The translations under genes were made by a program, and so were the position numbers. Below the pieces are notes generated by a model. That model saw only the letters and a program-made list of their open reading frames with translations. It was not told where the DNA came from and ran no database searches. A stretch of DNA of 64,000 bases. Source: Heliocidaris erythrogramma (lineage: Eukaryota; Echinodermata; Echinoidea; Camarodonta; Echinometridae). The stretch spans positions 45,425,813 through 45,489,812 of the forward strand of contig CM046855.1 in assembly GCA_025617745.1 (NCBI GenBank), read 5' to 3'. This document shows positions 1 through 13,900 of this stretch, piece by piece; the first letter of the stretch is position 1; each line of letters begins with the position of its first letter.

Positions 1-328
1 GGATTACAATCAATTTATATTTGAATTTTCACGTTAGTTTCAGGTTATACGAGTGTATTATACTTACAAGTCAAGTCAAAAATAATGTTTATGGTCAATA
101 TCAAAGCACAACAAGGTCATTTCTGCGCATTATATGTGTGTTTTGGGGCAATTAATACACATCAAGTTTGTGGAAATAGTGGTGGGCGGGAGACTGATTT
201 TCAGCCCTAGTGCCGGGCGGAAAACGTGAGTGGTGGGCGGGCCCGCCCACCGCCGCCCACCGTAGCTACATCCCTGATCAGTTCCAGTGGTGCTCTCTGT
301 ATAATTCATTGTGTGTAAACAGGCTTGT

Positions 329-503
329 GGGGTGTTGCAAGAAAGTTGCGATCGATTGCAAGTTGCAACTGATCGGTACTGACCAATCAAAATCATTGTT
401 GCAAGTGCATCTTCTTGAATGGGCGGACCGTGAAACCATTCAGAATGGTTGTTCTAATTTGCTTTACAATTTGCAATTGATTGCAACTTTCTTGCAACAC
501 CCC
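329..503. mobile_element. Palindromic MITE
   Basis: GGGGTGTTGCAAGAAAGTTG at the left is repeated inverted at the right, with the imperfect match continuing for about 36 bp. The related segment at about 28611-28690 (CCAATCAGAATCGTTG) looks like a decayed relative. Confidence 0.7.
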
Positions 504-2534
504 ATTAGTCAGGTTGTGTACATTCAGGAGATGTAAAGTGTGAGCTCTTCTGGTGGGTTCCTACATGTGCTTTCCCTGTGTCATTCCATAATTCACTGGA
601 CAAGATGATTAGCTGAGCTCCTTCAGCACCATTAAGCACACTTGGTGCTGCTGCTCACTGAAGCATGACTGATTGTAACTCAAGATCTCTGACTCAAACC
701 CCTCAACGCCTGAATGATTTATAAGCTCTGTTTCTAGAGAAAGTGATCACTCATTACCCCCTCCGCCTGTTCAGACGACAGGAAAGTTATACGAACCTTG
801 TATGAAAAATTGAAAATGTCAACAAAGAATCATTGTAAAGCTGAAGGAGCATACAGACTGGACTACAACATCGTATTAAGAAAAGTGGGGAAAGTCAGGT
901 GACACCATTTGTTTTGTATCAGGTTAAATTATGGATAGCAATGGAGCATAAAGAATTACAGCCGATTGGTCACATGAGTGTGCATACAGTTTGTACATGT
1001 ACCATAAGCTTTGCAATTCTCGTGTGAAACGATGTTGAGACTACGAGAGGATGCTAATACCAAGGAGTTATCCTTGCTAATACTTTTTCAAGTTTTTGTC
1101 AATCACATGATAGTTGGTAGGGAGCTCTATAGTACGGAGCTGAATTGATCTAAACGAAACGCATAGGTTGACTGGTTATCCCCAATTTGTTTTCTTCGCC
1201 GTTGTGGCAGTAAGAATACTGTAAGTTTCCGACAAGTAAAGAGAAAGTTAGTAGATTAAATATTTAACAATCAGCTTTGCTGAACCAGTGTAGTCAAACA
1301 GTAGTACATCACTTGTACATGTAAATGTAAGACTAGTATTTATACAATGGATTGACAATGTTGTGAAGTAGAAAACTGGAGGAAATCTTCCTTTTTCCAA
1401 ACAAAAAAGGTATAATTTAAAGGACGGGGCTCTATAGTGTATGCATAGTCTACATGTATATTTGAGTGTTGAACAGTTTACAAACAGCATACATACTTAT
1501 CAATGGAAGATATTGTATGCCCAAGTTACCTTTGAAACTATAAAATTAAGTCAAAATTTCACTCTTGAGTGGTCATTTTTGACAATTGTCCAAAAACTTA
1601 GTTGCCCAAAATGTAAATCAAACTACACATGTGCATGTACATGTCTATGGTGCTCATTTGCTTTCTGTAGATATTTATGAAGGATACATGTTCATTAGGA
1701 GAGGATAAAGAGAGTTCCTTATGTGGTTAATGGCATGTTTAGTCAAGATGACTTCTCTGCTGTTGTGATTGAATACTTTTAGAGGGCAATCCAGGTTTTT
1801 AAAGAAAGTTGGAAATGTAGCGAGCCACCATTAAACTAATGTCCATCATCATTGTTGAATTTTCTTTGTACTTTTATCTGATAAGGCCTACATGTAGGGA
1901 TGTATTATAGATTTCTGATATACCTAAATCTTCAAAGCCAGATATCTAATTTAAATAAAGGAAATGAAAATTATATTAATTCTAAATTTTTCCATGAAAT
2001 TGCAGGAATTGATATTATTCTCTCTTACAGTGTATCTCAGTTACAGGTAGCTGTATCAGTTTCTGTTTCACTTGCTACATGTATGTCTTTACAATGCAAT
2101 CTTCCTGGTTTATGCATAGGATGCAATGTACAGTATTCTGTGAAATTTGGTCTCTTGCTCAGAAAATCATGCTGGATGATATCCAACGTGTCTTCAACAC
2201 CATCACTACCTGTCCTTGGACCCCTCCCCTTCCTGCTTCTTTCAATATTTTCTTCTTTCCCCTTTTCCTGTTCCATTTCCTGTTAATACTTCTTCCCCCT
2301 TCTGGCCACACAGTAGGCCTCCGCATACATCTGTCTGTGGTGTCAGTGCCCAGATGCAACTATGGAGTTATACAGGCATTCCCAATAGATTGGCCTTGCA
2401 GACGGTAGACCAATAATCAACAGTTCACTGACATTAGGATAGAGATTAGTCCAGATACAACACACACCCTCCAGTGGTTGAAGCAGTGGTTAAATACACT
2501 GTGCAATGTACTGTATGAGTGCAATTTTTCTGTT

Positions 2535-2595
2535 GAGAGCCAGAAGGGCGTTAACTCTGTGTTTAAGAATATGCAGTTAACGTCCTTCTGGCTCC
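2535..2595. repeat. Small palindromic repeat, AGAGCCAGAAGGG family, copy 1
   Basis: GAGAGCCAGAAGGGCGTTAA pairs with TTAACGTCCTTCTGGCTC. It would form a hairpin with a stem of about 20 bp. Confidence 0.75.
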
Positions 2596-4923
2596 AAAAC
2601 ATACAAATTATAGAAACGATACTAGAGGTTTAGTGGTTTAGCTCTGGAAATCTTGGAAAGTGCTACTGAGAAAAACGGTAAAATACGATGTATTTCATTC
2701 ATCTGTCCTGCATCATACGATATATGATAGATCTTATAAACCAACAAAGCACAACTGAATAGTGTGTTAATACATACACATGTACCTTGAAGCACTCACA
2801 CAACCCCAATAGATATTTCTTATCGATGAGATTTCTCTCTTCAGCAAGATGGCAGTAGCAATCATGATTCTGAATGAATGAATTTCAGCTTCAGTGATCG
2901 CTGCTAAACATTACTTGAGACCTTGTCCACGCCTAATGTCTAGTTTAGGGGGGAAAAAAGCTACATTTGGATAAAGCTAGATGCAGAAAAGAAGCATGTG
3001 CATACAGCCATAGGGCTTCTGAATGGATGAAATCCGGCTGCAGTAATATCTACAAAAAATTGTACGTCGCCTTGTCGAGGGTCTAGTTTGAAGAAAATGC
3101 GTACAGTATAAGGAAGCATAAATGTACATGACTCATGTATTTTAATTGATGCCATAATGTCTCTCAAGAGTCAATGTTACCCTCAAAGATGGAGACATCT
3201 CTGAAGCACTCTCAGGAGAAAGCTTTGAAGAGAGTTTTAAAGAAAGGATTCAATGTGACTGCAGCTATAAATGCTTTTGAATGAATAAAGGTCAGCTGCT
3301 ATAATCATTAGTAAGGATTGTATAGCTACATGTACATGTAGGTTGCTTCAGAAAGGCTTCAGATCTGATTTGACTCAATTCAAATTCATCATCTTATTAC
3401 GCAACATGGATTATTGCTTGAGAGAGGTAATTAGTTGAGGGAGAGGGAAGATGATTTTTATTCCATACATGTACATACATGTACGTGTAGCTTTAATAGG
3501 ACATGTACAGTTTGCACATCAATGTAAAATATATATATGCAGTTTTCTTTCTTTGCCAGTATTCAAATGGCTTTTAGTGTAGTGTGTAATGTATGATGGC
3601 ATTTGTTTGGGCAGTATGCTATGTGATTTGCAGCAGATTAATATCCTGTGCATTTTGCTGATCCAGCTGCTAAATCCTTTTGCTAATCCTTGAACTTGAA
3701 TCCTGATAGAACTGTCATTTCATGATAAACTTATGTACATGTACATGTAGTTTGAGACCATTTCACTCGAAATGTAATTTCAATCACCAATAATCAAAAT
3801 TATCTTTAAATAGATAAAGATACATGTAACAGGTAAAGAAATCTTTCTTTGTGTACTCTGAAAGACTCAAGAATATGTTCTCTACAGTGTTGTGGACATG
3901 TACATGTAGTCTGCAAGCACAGACCCTAATTTGACACTTTATCAGAAAATCATTGTCTTGGGAGAAGCCTAATCCAGCTCCCTACTGGTTGTGTCAGGAG
4001 CAGCTATACATGTAGTACATGGCCTATGGTAGTCTTACAGTGCAGACATTATTTTACGACTGACCAGGGTTTGTGCCTGCAAACTAATGTACTGTACATG
4101 TCCATGTGTGTCCATGTCCATGTATGTGCTCTATGAGAAGAAACCTGTCCTTTATTTCTTGATTCACTCTGTCCTTGTGCAATTTCTTGAAAATGTCAGC
4201 ATGCCATCCGCAAACCCCACCGCCCCTGTATGCATCTGTCAGCCTGAATAGGAGGGGGAAACGCCGTGCATATAATGCGTGCCCAGCTCGTTCACGAATC
4301 ACTTTCCATAGAAGTCGCTAAGAGGTTGCGATTGTCATTGAAAAGCAAACTTGGAGTACATGGCTTGTACTCCAACCACCTGTAGGCTTTGCTCTGCATC
4401 AATCAATGTACTGTTATCTCTGTTTCTTGTAGTTAATGGCATCTAAATACTTGTAAATCAGGGAAGCTCGATTTCTAGATGACCAATGGTGATACGGGAC
4501 AGTGGCAGATCTATGATGCTCCTGCAAAGAGGGAGGTGCACAGTTGAATAAAAAGGGGGGGTGTGGGGATGTGCCCTATTGCCTCCTTTGAAAGAAAGAA
4601 ATAATTTGCCACCTGAAACTGTCAGATCGATGGCCCAGCTGACCACCGAACAAATATAGTGAAAGATAAAAATAAATAAATGAAGCATCCGGGTCACCTG
4701 ACAATCCGTTTGGCCACCTGCATCTCATGCTGAAGTGGTCCTGCTGGCCATAAAAAAAGTTCAGGGCAAGCCCTGCAAGGCCTACATCACATATTAATAT
4801 GTACTAACTCCGTGAATAAAAAATTGTAAGTTTAATATGATTGTTTTTCATGTAACGGTATATCGGAGGCTGGGAGCAATCTGCACTCCTTCATCTATAT
4901 GAAAATTAAATTTCCTTGTCGTG

Positions 4924-5070
4924 GGTCCTGTTTCATAAAACTTGTTACCAATTACAACTGCTACGGATCAATGAGAAATCTGCTAAAAGCCAATCAAATT
5001 CAATAATTTCAGTAGCTTATAACAATTATGGTAACTTGTTATTGATAACAAGTTTTATGAAACAGGGCCC
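4924..5070. mobile_element. Fold-back MITE, TTTCATAAAACTTGTTA family
   Basis: GGTCCTGTTTCATAAAACTT at the left and its inverse AAGTTTTATGAAACAGGGCC at the right enclose about 110 bp with CCAATCAAATTCAA and CAGTAGCTTATAACA. Confidence 0.75.
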
Positions 5071-5464
5071 TGATGAACTCCAAAGCAGGTCTTGCTCATT
5101 ATTCATGCATTGAACTACTGAAGCAGTCATGTAGAAAGACATGCAAAGAACAATGCGCCTTGAAAGAAGTGGAAATAAATGAAATAGTAGAATTTTCTTG
5201 TGTTTTGATGAAATTTTATTCTGATTTTAAATCACTCAAATCAGAGGTTAGGGATGCAGGAAGAGTACTTAGAGAAATAGCCTTTGTACTCTACATTTGA
5301 CTTGGTAAAATCACTTATTGAAGGCACTAGTAGAAATGGTACATGTATTTAACATATTGACATGAATTCACTTGGCTCTAAATGTAAGAGAAACTTCCCT
5401 TAAAAGGCTTAAAACATTTTTTTTTGGAAAATGATTATTATTGAGGAAGGGAAACGTTGTGATA

Positions 5465-5640
5465 ACAATAATGATAATGATATGTCGTATATTTACCCAG
5501 GGTAGCCTCTCCCTGAGGGCCCTGCAATCATACTATTACCCTGGCTTTAGCCGAGCGACCATGATAAGGTGCTCAAGCATTCAAGGAATTTCTTCCTACC
5601 GGGTACCCATTTATTTCACCTTGGTTAAGATTGCTGTAAT
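5465..5640. repeat. SINE-like interspersed repeat fragment
   Basis: Contains TATTTACCCAGGGTAGC, GAGGGCCCTGCAATCATACT and TTCCTACCGGGTACCCATTT. The first two motifs recur inverted at about 30685-30752. Family assignment is tentative. Confidence 0.45.
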
Positions 5641-6184
5641 AAGAATTATTTGTTGATATCACACTACAAATAACTAAAATCATGAATATCATCATAACTA
5701 TAGGAGCAGTTCCAAAGAAATTACAGATATAATCTTACTGACCATATCCTGTATATCTGATTTTTTTTCACCATGGACATTAATTTTTTAACTTTTTAAG
5801 AGTTGGTAAAGTCATTCCACATTTGAAGACGGGCTACAAATTACACGTAGGTCAGATTCAAGCTTGAATAAAATGCACTGTCCATGATACATCATGGAGC
5901 ATTTGAAGCAAATTTGAGGCAAAATAATGATATAGAGGAAATTAAATAGTGCTTATGATTGGGAGATTTGTTTTTTTTAATGGCTGTGAGATTTTTTACA
6001 AGATTTTGCTCTAGATTTGCCAATTGGAAATGGCAATATCATGGTGTACAATGTAGTTTAGTGTAAAGAACTCTTAAAATGGGCATTTTTGAGATGTTGG
6101 ATAAGAAATAAACCCAAAAGTAATTAAAAACTAGAGATGGCTTGGAAAAAATGTGGGTGGGGCAATAGAGGTTTAACAAGATAT

Positions 6185-6185
<1 letters not shown>

Positions 6186-6216
<31 letters not shown>
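6186..6216. repeat. GA microsatellite
   Basis: About 15 GA dinucleotides. A second purine tract, (GA)n plus (GACA)n, lies at about 6509-6562. Confidence 0.9.
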
Positions 6217-6220
<4 letters not shown>

Positions 6221-7801
6221 AGAAGGGGTAAGGGAGAGACACAATGCAGTGGGAAGATTATTCTTCTGAATCTGTCTGGAGCATTTTTCACTTGCTACAG
6301 TATGTACATGTAGGTCCTAGGCTACAGCAAATGCAGCTTTTCTTGTGACAGTCCTTACATTGTGTTGTATGAATGTTTTCAAATTGAGCTATTCTTAGTT
6401 TCCTTTCCTTGTATTTATATATTCATTATTTATTATTTATTTTTTTATTGATTTTTTGCGGGCAGATGCATATAAAAAAGTACAGATTTGCTACAGATGC
6501 AAGGTGGAAGAGAGAGAGAGAGAGAAAGAGAGAGAGACAGACAGACAGACAGAGAGACAGAAACATTTCCCTGTGTGAAACAAAACACAACTGAATAGAA
6601 AAAAAAAATGGAAGCGTGACTTTGGCAGTCAGTCTGGCCTCGTTGACGATGTAGCGCTGTCCGTGTCTTGTGTGCACGGACTGATTGTGTGTCATTTAAC
6701 CGCTTGACTTTGACATGATGATGAATCAATACTTGCCTGAAGAGGTAATTGTCATTTCAGGCTTTCACCGACCCCTCAATGTGTGTGCGAGTGTATGTGT
6801 GTATCGAAAGCACGCAGACAAAATCATGAATTTTTTGCCTCCTGCGCCCATGCAGTGTGAAGGGGCTGAATGTAAATTTATATCCATTGTTTAAAGGGAG
6901 TGGTCCACTTTTGTTTTCTACCATAACGAATGTCTGTAGTGAAGATGAACCAACTTGCTAATGAGCTACTGTAGCTAATGACCCTTTGTAGATAAATGTG
7001 TGCACTAATACTTGATTTGGTCCATCTTCATTATGTATGGCAGAAAATTTCTGAAATATCATTTTACAGATGTACAATTTTCTGCCATAAAATCAAAATA
7101 TAGGACACTCTAAAACGTTGTATATTTAGATTTACAACCAAAAATTTAAGGCGAATGGAAAAAATGAACAAAATGGTAATGAGTGTAATGATTTTTTTGT
7201 TCATGTCACTTTCTATATTTCCATAAATAATATTTTCTAGAGATGAACATAAAATCAAACATACATACATGTACGTTCACATGTATATGGATTTTTATGT
7301 TAAATGGTGAACATCAACAAAACGTTGGTCTGCCTAATAAAAGGTAGTTTTGAATTGTTAATGACAAAAAATTCAATTGCTCAGAATTTTGCATAATTTT
7401 GATTTAAAAAGACTGATTTAAAGGAATACATATCATATACTGACATCAACAGTTCATTTCAAATTGAGCAGAAATATTATTTTCTGGAGTGAAAACGTGC
7501 AGTTCGTATAATAGAACATCTTACCGCTATGTTATGTAGCTCTTCTACAGATTCTGTTAAAACAAGGGAAAAGGTATAGTTCATCCGTGGGGCTACTTGT
7601 AAGAGATGTTGAGAAGTTTTATGCATTTTAACCTTTTGACTTAAACGTTATATAACAGCGGCCCCCTTTTTAAAACTTAAGTGGGCTGTTAATCACCCTC
7701 AGCTCCAAGTACAGTACTTATTCTTTCATTATTAGACATCTATCTTGTGTAATATATCCTCAACTATTTCATATCCCCCCACCAATTTCATTGTTTTACA
7801 G

Positions 7802-7978
7802 TTGATGCGGATGAGATCCGTAGGCTTGGGAAGCGCTTCAAGAAGCTCGACCTGGACAACTCGGGTTCCCTGAGCGTAGACGAGTTCATGTCGTTACCAG
7901 AACTCCAGCAGAATCCACTGGTCCAGAGGGTCATTGATATATTTGACGAGGATGGAAACGGGGAGGTAGATTTCAAAG
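7802..7978 (+). CDS. PPP3R1: Calcineurin B exon 2 (EF-hands 1 and 2)
   Basis: Encodes residues 15 (split codon) to 73. The acceptor is a pyrimidine-rich ...gttttacag and the donor is gtaagt at 7979. It starts 2 nt into a codon, which is the phase expected if exon 1 encodes 14 residues plus one base, as in the vertebrate protein. Confidence 0.96.
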
Positions 7979-10900
7979 GTAAGTTGGGCATGTCACATGT
8001 CAAACTGTCCATAATTTAAAACCTTTTTTTTTCCCCTTAATATTTTCTGTATATTTCTGTCTTTTTTTTTTAGTTTCCAATTTTTAAAACCTTTTTCCCC
8101 CCTCTTCTACAATGGTCTAGGACAATTGTATGTGACCTGAAAATAGGAAAAAGCACCCTGAAGTTAAACAGCACTTCGCAGGTTGTTACAAAATATTTTG
8201 TACCACTTGCCTACAGCTGGGCTAGTCGTTTATGATATTAGGATGTTACACACCAAATTCAGTTCCCTAAAATAGGTAATCTTTCCTCTCCCTGACCCAG
8301 TAATCTTTCGGAATCAGTAAATCACTGTGATAATAAATCTCTAATCCATGTCTGGCTCTTTCCAATAGTACATCAAGGCACATATTGAAGAGCCTTTCCC
8401 CCAGTCATCCCCCCTCCATTATGCAGTGTAAAAGCTCTATTTGCATTTTAAGAATGCAGAAATGAATTTTTCATGTGGTCCATCCACCCTCATCATTTCT
8501 CACCTCTGTTGCATGCCCAAGGAGATGCTTCAACCCACGGTGTGAGGAGACCCGTCTTCCTTAGCCCTAATTTTTCAAAATAGCTTGCCTATTGAATTTT
8601 GATCTGGGGTAATTATCCTGACCCTAACTAGCTTGAGCTAATTTGTAATGAAGAGACAAATAGCTTACTATTTTACTGTCACACTTGAGATATTACATTG
8701 TAGCTTGAGCTATAATCCCAAGCAAACTGGGGCTTTTTTGTGAAATAGCTGGCTATTTGGCCAGTTAACTGGTTAATTCGCCAGTGAATATGCACCCGGA
8801 CTATGATATGGTCTGAAACTGATCTAATTCCTCAAATGAGCTGGGGATTGCTCAATTTGGGATATTGAAGATGGGGGACTGCAATAACTCACTTTATTCT
8901 TTAGAATTGCTGATTGGTCTAATATCTAGACTGATCTAAGCTGATCTAAGCTAATCTAAGCTGATCTAAGCTAATCTGCAGTGAAGACACCTTAGCTTGA
9001 GCTATTATCCCTGACAAACTGGGGCTTGTTCGTGAAATAACCTGCTGTTTGGCCGGTTAGTGGGTTAATTTGCCAGTGAAGACGCACTCGGATATATAAC
9101 ATGCTCTAGAGCTCAAGCTAATTCCTCAAAGAGTGATGATCACTCATTCCGGGATAGTGGAGATGGGGAAATTCAAACTCTGACTTTTTTCTCAAGAAGC
9201 GCTGATCGGTGTAATATCTGAAGCTCAAGCTTGTTCAGGCTAATGGAGATGCGCCTTGTGTGAAGAGGGAAAAAGAGGGTTTTTCCTCCTCTGCATAACC
9301 TCCACTTCAACACCAATGCTATTTTTCCTCCATGATTTCGAACTATCTGAGATTTATTCAAGCTTGCAAGCATTTTGAGTGAAATATTGGAAGGGTTAAA
9401 GAATATTGTTGTTTCCTGGATATCAGTGCCGACATGAATACAATCGGGTAGACTAAAACTAAAAGTCTTGCCTTTTGGGCAAGGATTAAAACAAAGAAAG
9501 ATTATAAGATTTATATACAGTTGCTATAATTTTGTCCATTTGAAGAATTTTACTCAATTGAATAAACTTGTATATTGACTATCAAACGTTGGCTTGGCAT
9601 CCTAAATCCTAAGCAACTGTCTCGTCGACATGGCTGGTAACCTGACTGAAATAAAGGAGGGTCTTGTATTGTCACCATCAGGCTAGCAAAATAGAATTTT
9701 CTGACCTTGTCTAAAAGATCTCAAGAAATAGTTTGACTAGTAATTTGAAGTGTAAACATACCATCATAATATACAGCCCTGGAAAAATTATTAGACCATG
9801 CTTCTGTAATAAGGGTACTATAATATGCATACAGAATTATAAAAATAATTTATCTTTGTACAGTGTACTTCATTGAATAAATACCAAATTCCAGCAATTA
9901 TACCTTGCTTTTATGATATTTTATTTCCTTGTTACCACAAATATTACACTATCGGTAACCATTCTTGCCTTGGTCTTAATAATTTTTTCCATGGCTGTAT
10001 GTGTCCTAATATACTGTAGCATGATTAGCTACATGTACATGTACATTGTATATGTCCATCATGCAAGAAAGTTAAATTGGTCTCACTGAAGGGCAAACCT
10101 GTTCATACATGTATTACCATATCTTGGTGAAATTGCCACCTTAAATTGTTCAATTGTCACATACATTGCATTTGATGATTATGCATCATACAGTTTATAT
10201 GTACTTTAAAGATTTGTAACGCAAATTGCTATATTATCATGCAAAATAAAATTTACATTATCATTCTTTAATCTTTTGTTCTGATAAACTCTGCAAAGCA
10301 GTAAATGTACCTGCTAAGAGTAAGCAGTGCACGTTTGCTGCTTCTTAGAAACATACAAACACTTGATGTTACCCGCACTGCATTATAATGCGTTGTCATG
10401 GCAACATACAGCTTCTGGCTTAAGGTTCAGTTGCTAGCACTTTTAAGATTTACAGTGGTTTCTCTTTGTTCTCGATGTCAACTGATCATCTGCTTAGAGC
10501 CATAAGGGTAAAGTCTGTATAAAATCATATGAGTTAATGTCCTGGTTTTTAAAGGTAAAGTAGAGTTGTGGTCATGCAATTACAGTGTGAAAAAAATTGT
10601 CTCAACACAACTGAAAAATGCTGATCATGTCTACATAAGAATTGTTTTATACTGTGAGGTTTTGGAATCATCAAAATGTTCAGAAATTTACCCAATCTTG
10701 CTGGAAAGCAGATGTACTGCACACAGAAATGAGTATATGGGACTGCACACACAAATGGCATGAATGTTCAGCCTGAACGTTTCAGCTATTTCTCATCATA
10801 CATGTATTTCGAATATGAGGGCATTTGAAGAACTATCTTTTGCAGGGGACATTTCTAGTATGATGTTCTTCCAAACTGACATAAAAAGAATGAGAAAGCT

Positions 10901-13900
10901 CACAAATTATTTTTCACCTCTAACTTTAACAGTTAATACAGCTGTATGTATTACAGACTATAAAGACTGGAAAATCATGAATAATAGGCATAATGTTGTA
11001 CACTATATGTACTGAATCTAATTTACAATGTACACTCCATCGCTTTGTTTTGAATGATCAATATATATATACACTGTACTCTATTGTGTTCCCTGAATCT
11101 GTCCTCTGTATTCTGTAATATTTGTTCATAGGAACAGATAATGAGACTTTTGTTGTTGATGTACATAGTAAAGGAATGGTGCTACGACAGTATGGAATGC
11201 TCAAGCATATCAGGTTCCCATGTTCAACTGGGTGGGGAGTGGCAAATGTGGATTCATGTCTTGTCGTGTCCAAACATGTTAGTGCCAGGCTGGGAGTTGA
11301 ATCCTCTCCCTTTTGATGGAGAGTCAAGGGAATTAACCACTATACCACCACACATTAATGCTTTCACCTGTCTTGGCACTGCCACCTGTTGTACCCACTC
11401 AGATCCAGTATTGAGCAAAATGAAGTATTGTAGCACATTGATTCTCTTCAACCTTCTTGGATAACTGCATACACTGTATATACAGTCAAACCTGCTTTAG
11501 TGACCACCTCTATAGAAAGACCACCTGTCTATAAAGACCATAATTTTTGTTTCCCTTGAAAAGTGTTTCTCATTGAAACGTGTATTAAAGAAACCTGTAC
11601 ATAAAGACCACCTGCTCATAAAGACCGCTTTTCTTGTCTCCCTTGAGTGGTCTTTATAAACAGGTTTCATTGTATTACCATACAGCTTCAACCGTTGACC
11701 TTTCCTCAGAAATCACCAGAGAACCCCTTCCCCTTCATACTTTGTTTTTGCATAATTTGCATAGTTCACTTGTCTACATTATGTACATGTATAATTTCAA
11801 ATGCATAGACTGTAATGTAGATGAAGTACTGCGTACGTACATAGAGTACACATGTAAGTACAAACCTGTGCATACATGTACATGTAGATAAGAATAATTG
11901 CATGATAATATTAAAGGCATTCTTATCACATGTATATAGTGAATGTTATAGAATATGCCAGTAATTTTGTTTCTTGCATTGTATTTCTGGTATTTATCCA
12001 TTACAATTTCCATTGATAGGCTTATAAATCATTCATGCAAGTAATTTAAAATACCAATGATTTAAAAAAAAACCATCTGATAGAAGGAACATGTCTTTGA
12101 TAGTTTACAAGTTTACATGTCTACATGTACATGTACATGTGTATTGTAGAGGATTGCATACATGTAGAAGCAGTTCTGAGAATACAGCATGGTCGACCTT
12201 TCGATAGACTGATGTCTCCCATCTCCCTGACCTTTTCATTCTTGCTCCAAATGAAATCAGTGTGCCAAATGAGAAAGGGAAAGAAGCCGGTAATCCAATT
12301 CCTTTACAAATCGGCTTATAATTCTAAGAAATACAAAATGCAACCACCTCGCTGTCTGGAATCTAAGCCAGCAAGTGATTTTCTAGGGTACTGTGTTTTA
12401 TCATTTGCATTGTTAATCAGATTTTCTAGTATATGTATTTTGTTTTAGAAGACTAAATATATTAAGAGGCTAATTCTTTCATCAATAATGTATACCACTA
12501 TACCTCTTCTCAAAAGTATGTGCACATAAAAGGTCAATTTTCTATGGAATAGCCCGTAAATTAATAGTTACTATTTAATCAAATGGTATTGATTATGATG
12601 AAGCTACATATTATTGTTACTTCATTCTTAAGTAATGGGTAGTTATAAAAAAGTATTTAGCTTAGTAATGGTGGATACTAGATGGTGCATGTTTGCTTCT
12701 GAATGTATTCTTTTTAAGCTTTTGCTTAGCCAAACATTTACATGATTATTGGTTTTGCTCATTTGCTCAATCCTGCTTTTGGATAATTGTTTTAGGTAGA
12801 AAATCAACTGCAGTCAAACCTGTCTATAGCGGTCACTTATATTGCCTCCCTGTAGCAAAAAATATGTGCCTTAGAACCTGTCTATAAATATATTTCCCTT
12901 GGGTGGCCTTAATAGACAGGTTTGACTGTACCTTAAACTTGCAGTATGCAGATAAAGAACTGTAATTTACTGTATGTTTAATGCATTCTCTCTCTCTCTC
13001 TCTCTGTCTCTCTCAATTTGCAGAGTTCATCCAGGGTGTTTCACAATTCAGTGTGAAGGGAGACAAAGAATCAAAACTAAGATGTAAGTTATTTATATCA
13101 TAGAATAGAGACATATTGCTATTTTCAAGTGAGAAATTAGTAAATGTATACACAGAAATTTGTGTGTCCATTATCAATTGTACGAGGCATGCTCCTTTGA
13201 AAACTTCTCCATTGGCTATATATATCCTCTACAAACCGAATCCCCGTCTTCAGCAATGGACCAACACAATACATATACCTAACCGTAATTCTAACCCTAA
13301 CCCTAAACCTAAACCTACAGTTGGTCATGTAATCTAAACCCCAATTGCAATCCTTACACTAACCCTAGGCCATCTATTTTTGACAAAATAAAGCCTGTAG
13401 CTATTATCGCTGGAACAATTGGCAGAATATGGTATTACATGTATAAAAAATTGGGACAAATACAGATTACAATGGGAGCACTTAATTCCTTGGTGGACCG
13501 TCCCGTACACACATAGGCCTACAGTGCCTTCTTTGCATAAAACTATTCCTAGACAAGATCTTGTCAACATTTTATTGTAAAATCTATTAGTTTTAGTTAA
13601 CTCATAAATTTCCAGTCCATGCAGTATTCACTTTGATAGCTCTACACACACTTTGCCGACTATGATGCAGCCAAAGATGATACACGGTCTTGCAAGTCAA
13701 AGCCCAGCTGAACTAATACATACAGATCTGCTTTGGTCTGCACTTTACAAGCTAACTACTAATCAATATCAGAGCTGTGCTGTGTCAAGGATTATATATA
13801 TAGAACAACTCGTACAATCAACAAATTATATTCCAATAAAATTTGGAGTGTGGATCACAAATTAATTAATGTTTTTAGTTTTGCTAGTTGTGACACATTT

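Larger units (their letters stand above)
1..7801. other. Region left of calcineurin B exon 2: no gene recognised
   Basis: Probably intron 1 of calcineurin B or sequence upstream of it. It contains the palindromic elements and GA repeats listed separately and many ACATGTAC motifs (for example 3466-3484, 3735-3750, 3896-3908). No reading frame here resembles a known protein, and I could not find an MGNE-encoding exon. Confidence 0.6.

Noticed and set aside
5073..5300. 75-residue Cys- and Glu-containing frame
   Set aside because: It starts in the right arm of a MITE and has no recognisable domain or splice support.
1..7800. Search for calcineurin B exon 1 (MGNE...)
   Set aside because: No ATG followed by a GN-E/D-A/S codon pattern with a donor in the right phase was found, so I left exon 1 outside the window rather than guess.
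8931..8977. Regular decamer repeats as a possible CRISPR-like array
   Set aside because: Direct 10-bp tandem copies without spacers in a eukaryotic intron.
13286..13318. Telomere-like repeat as a chromosome end
   Set aside because: Only two or three perfect units in the middle of a gene; a short interstitial stretch.
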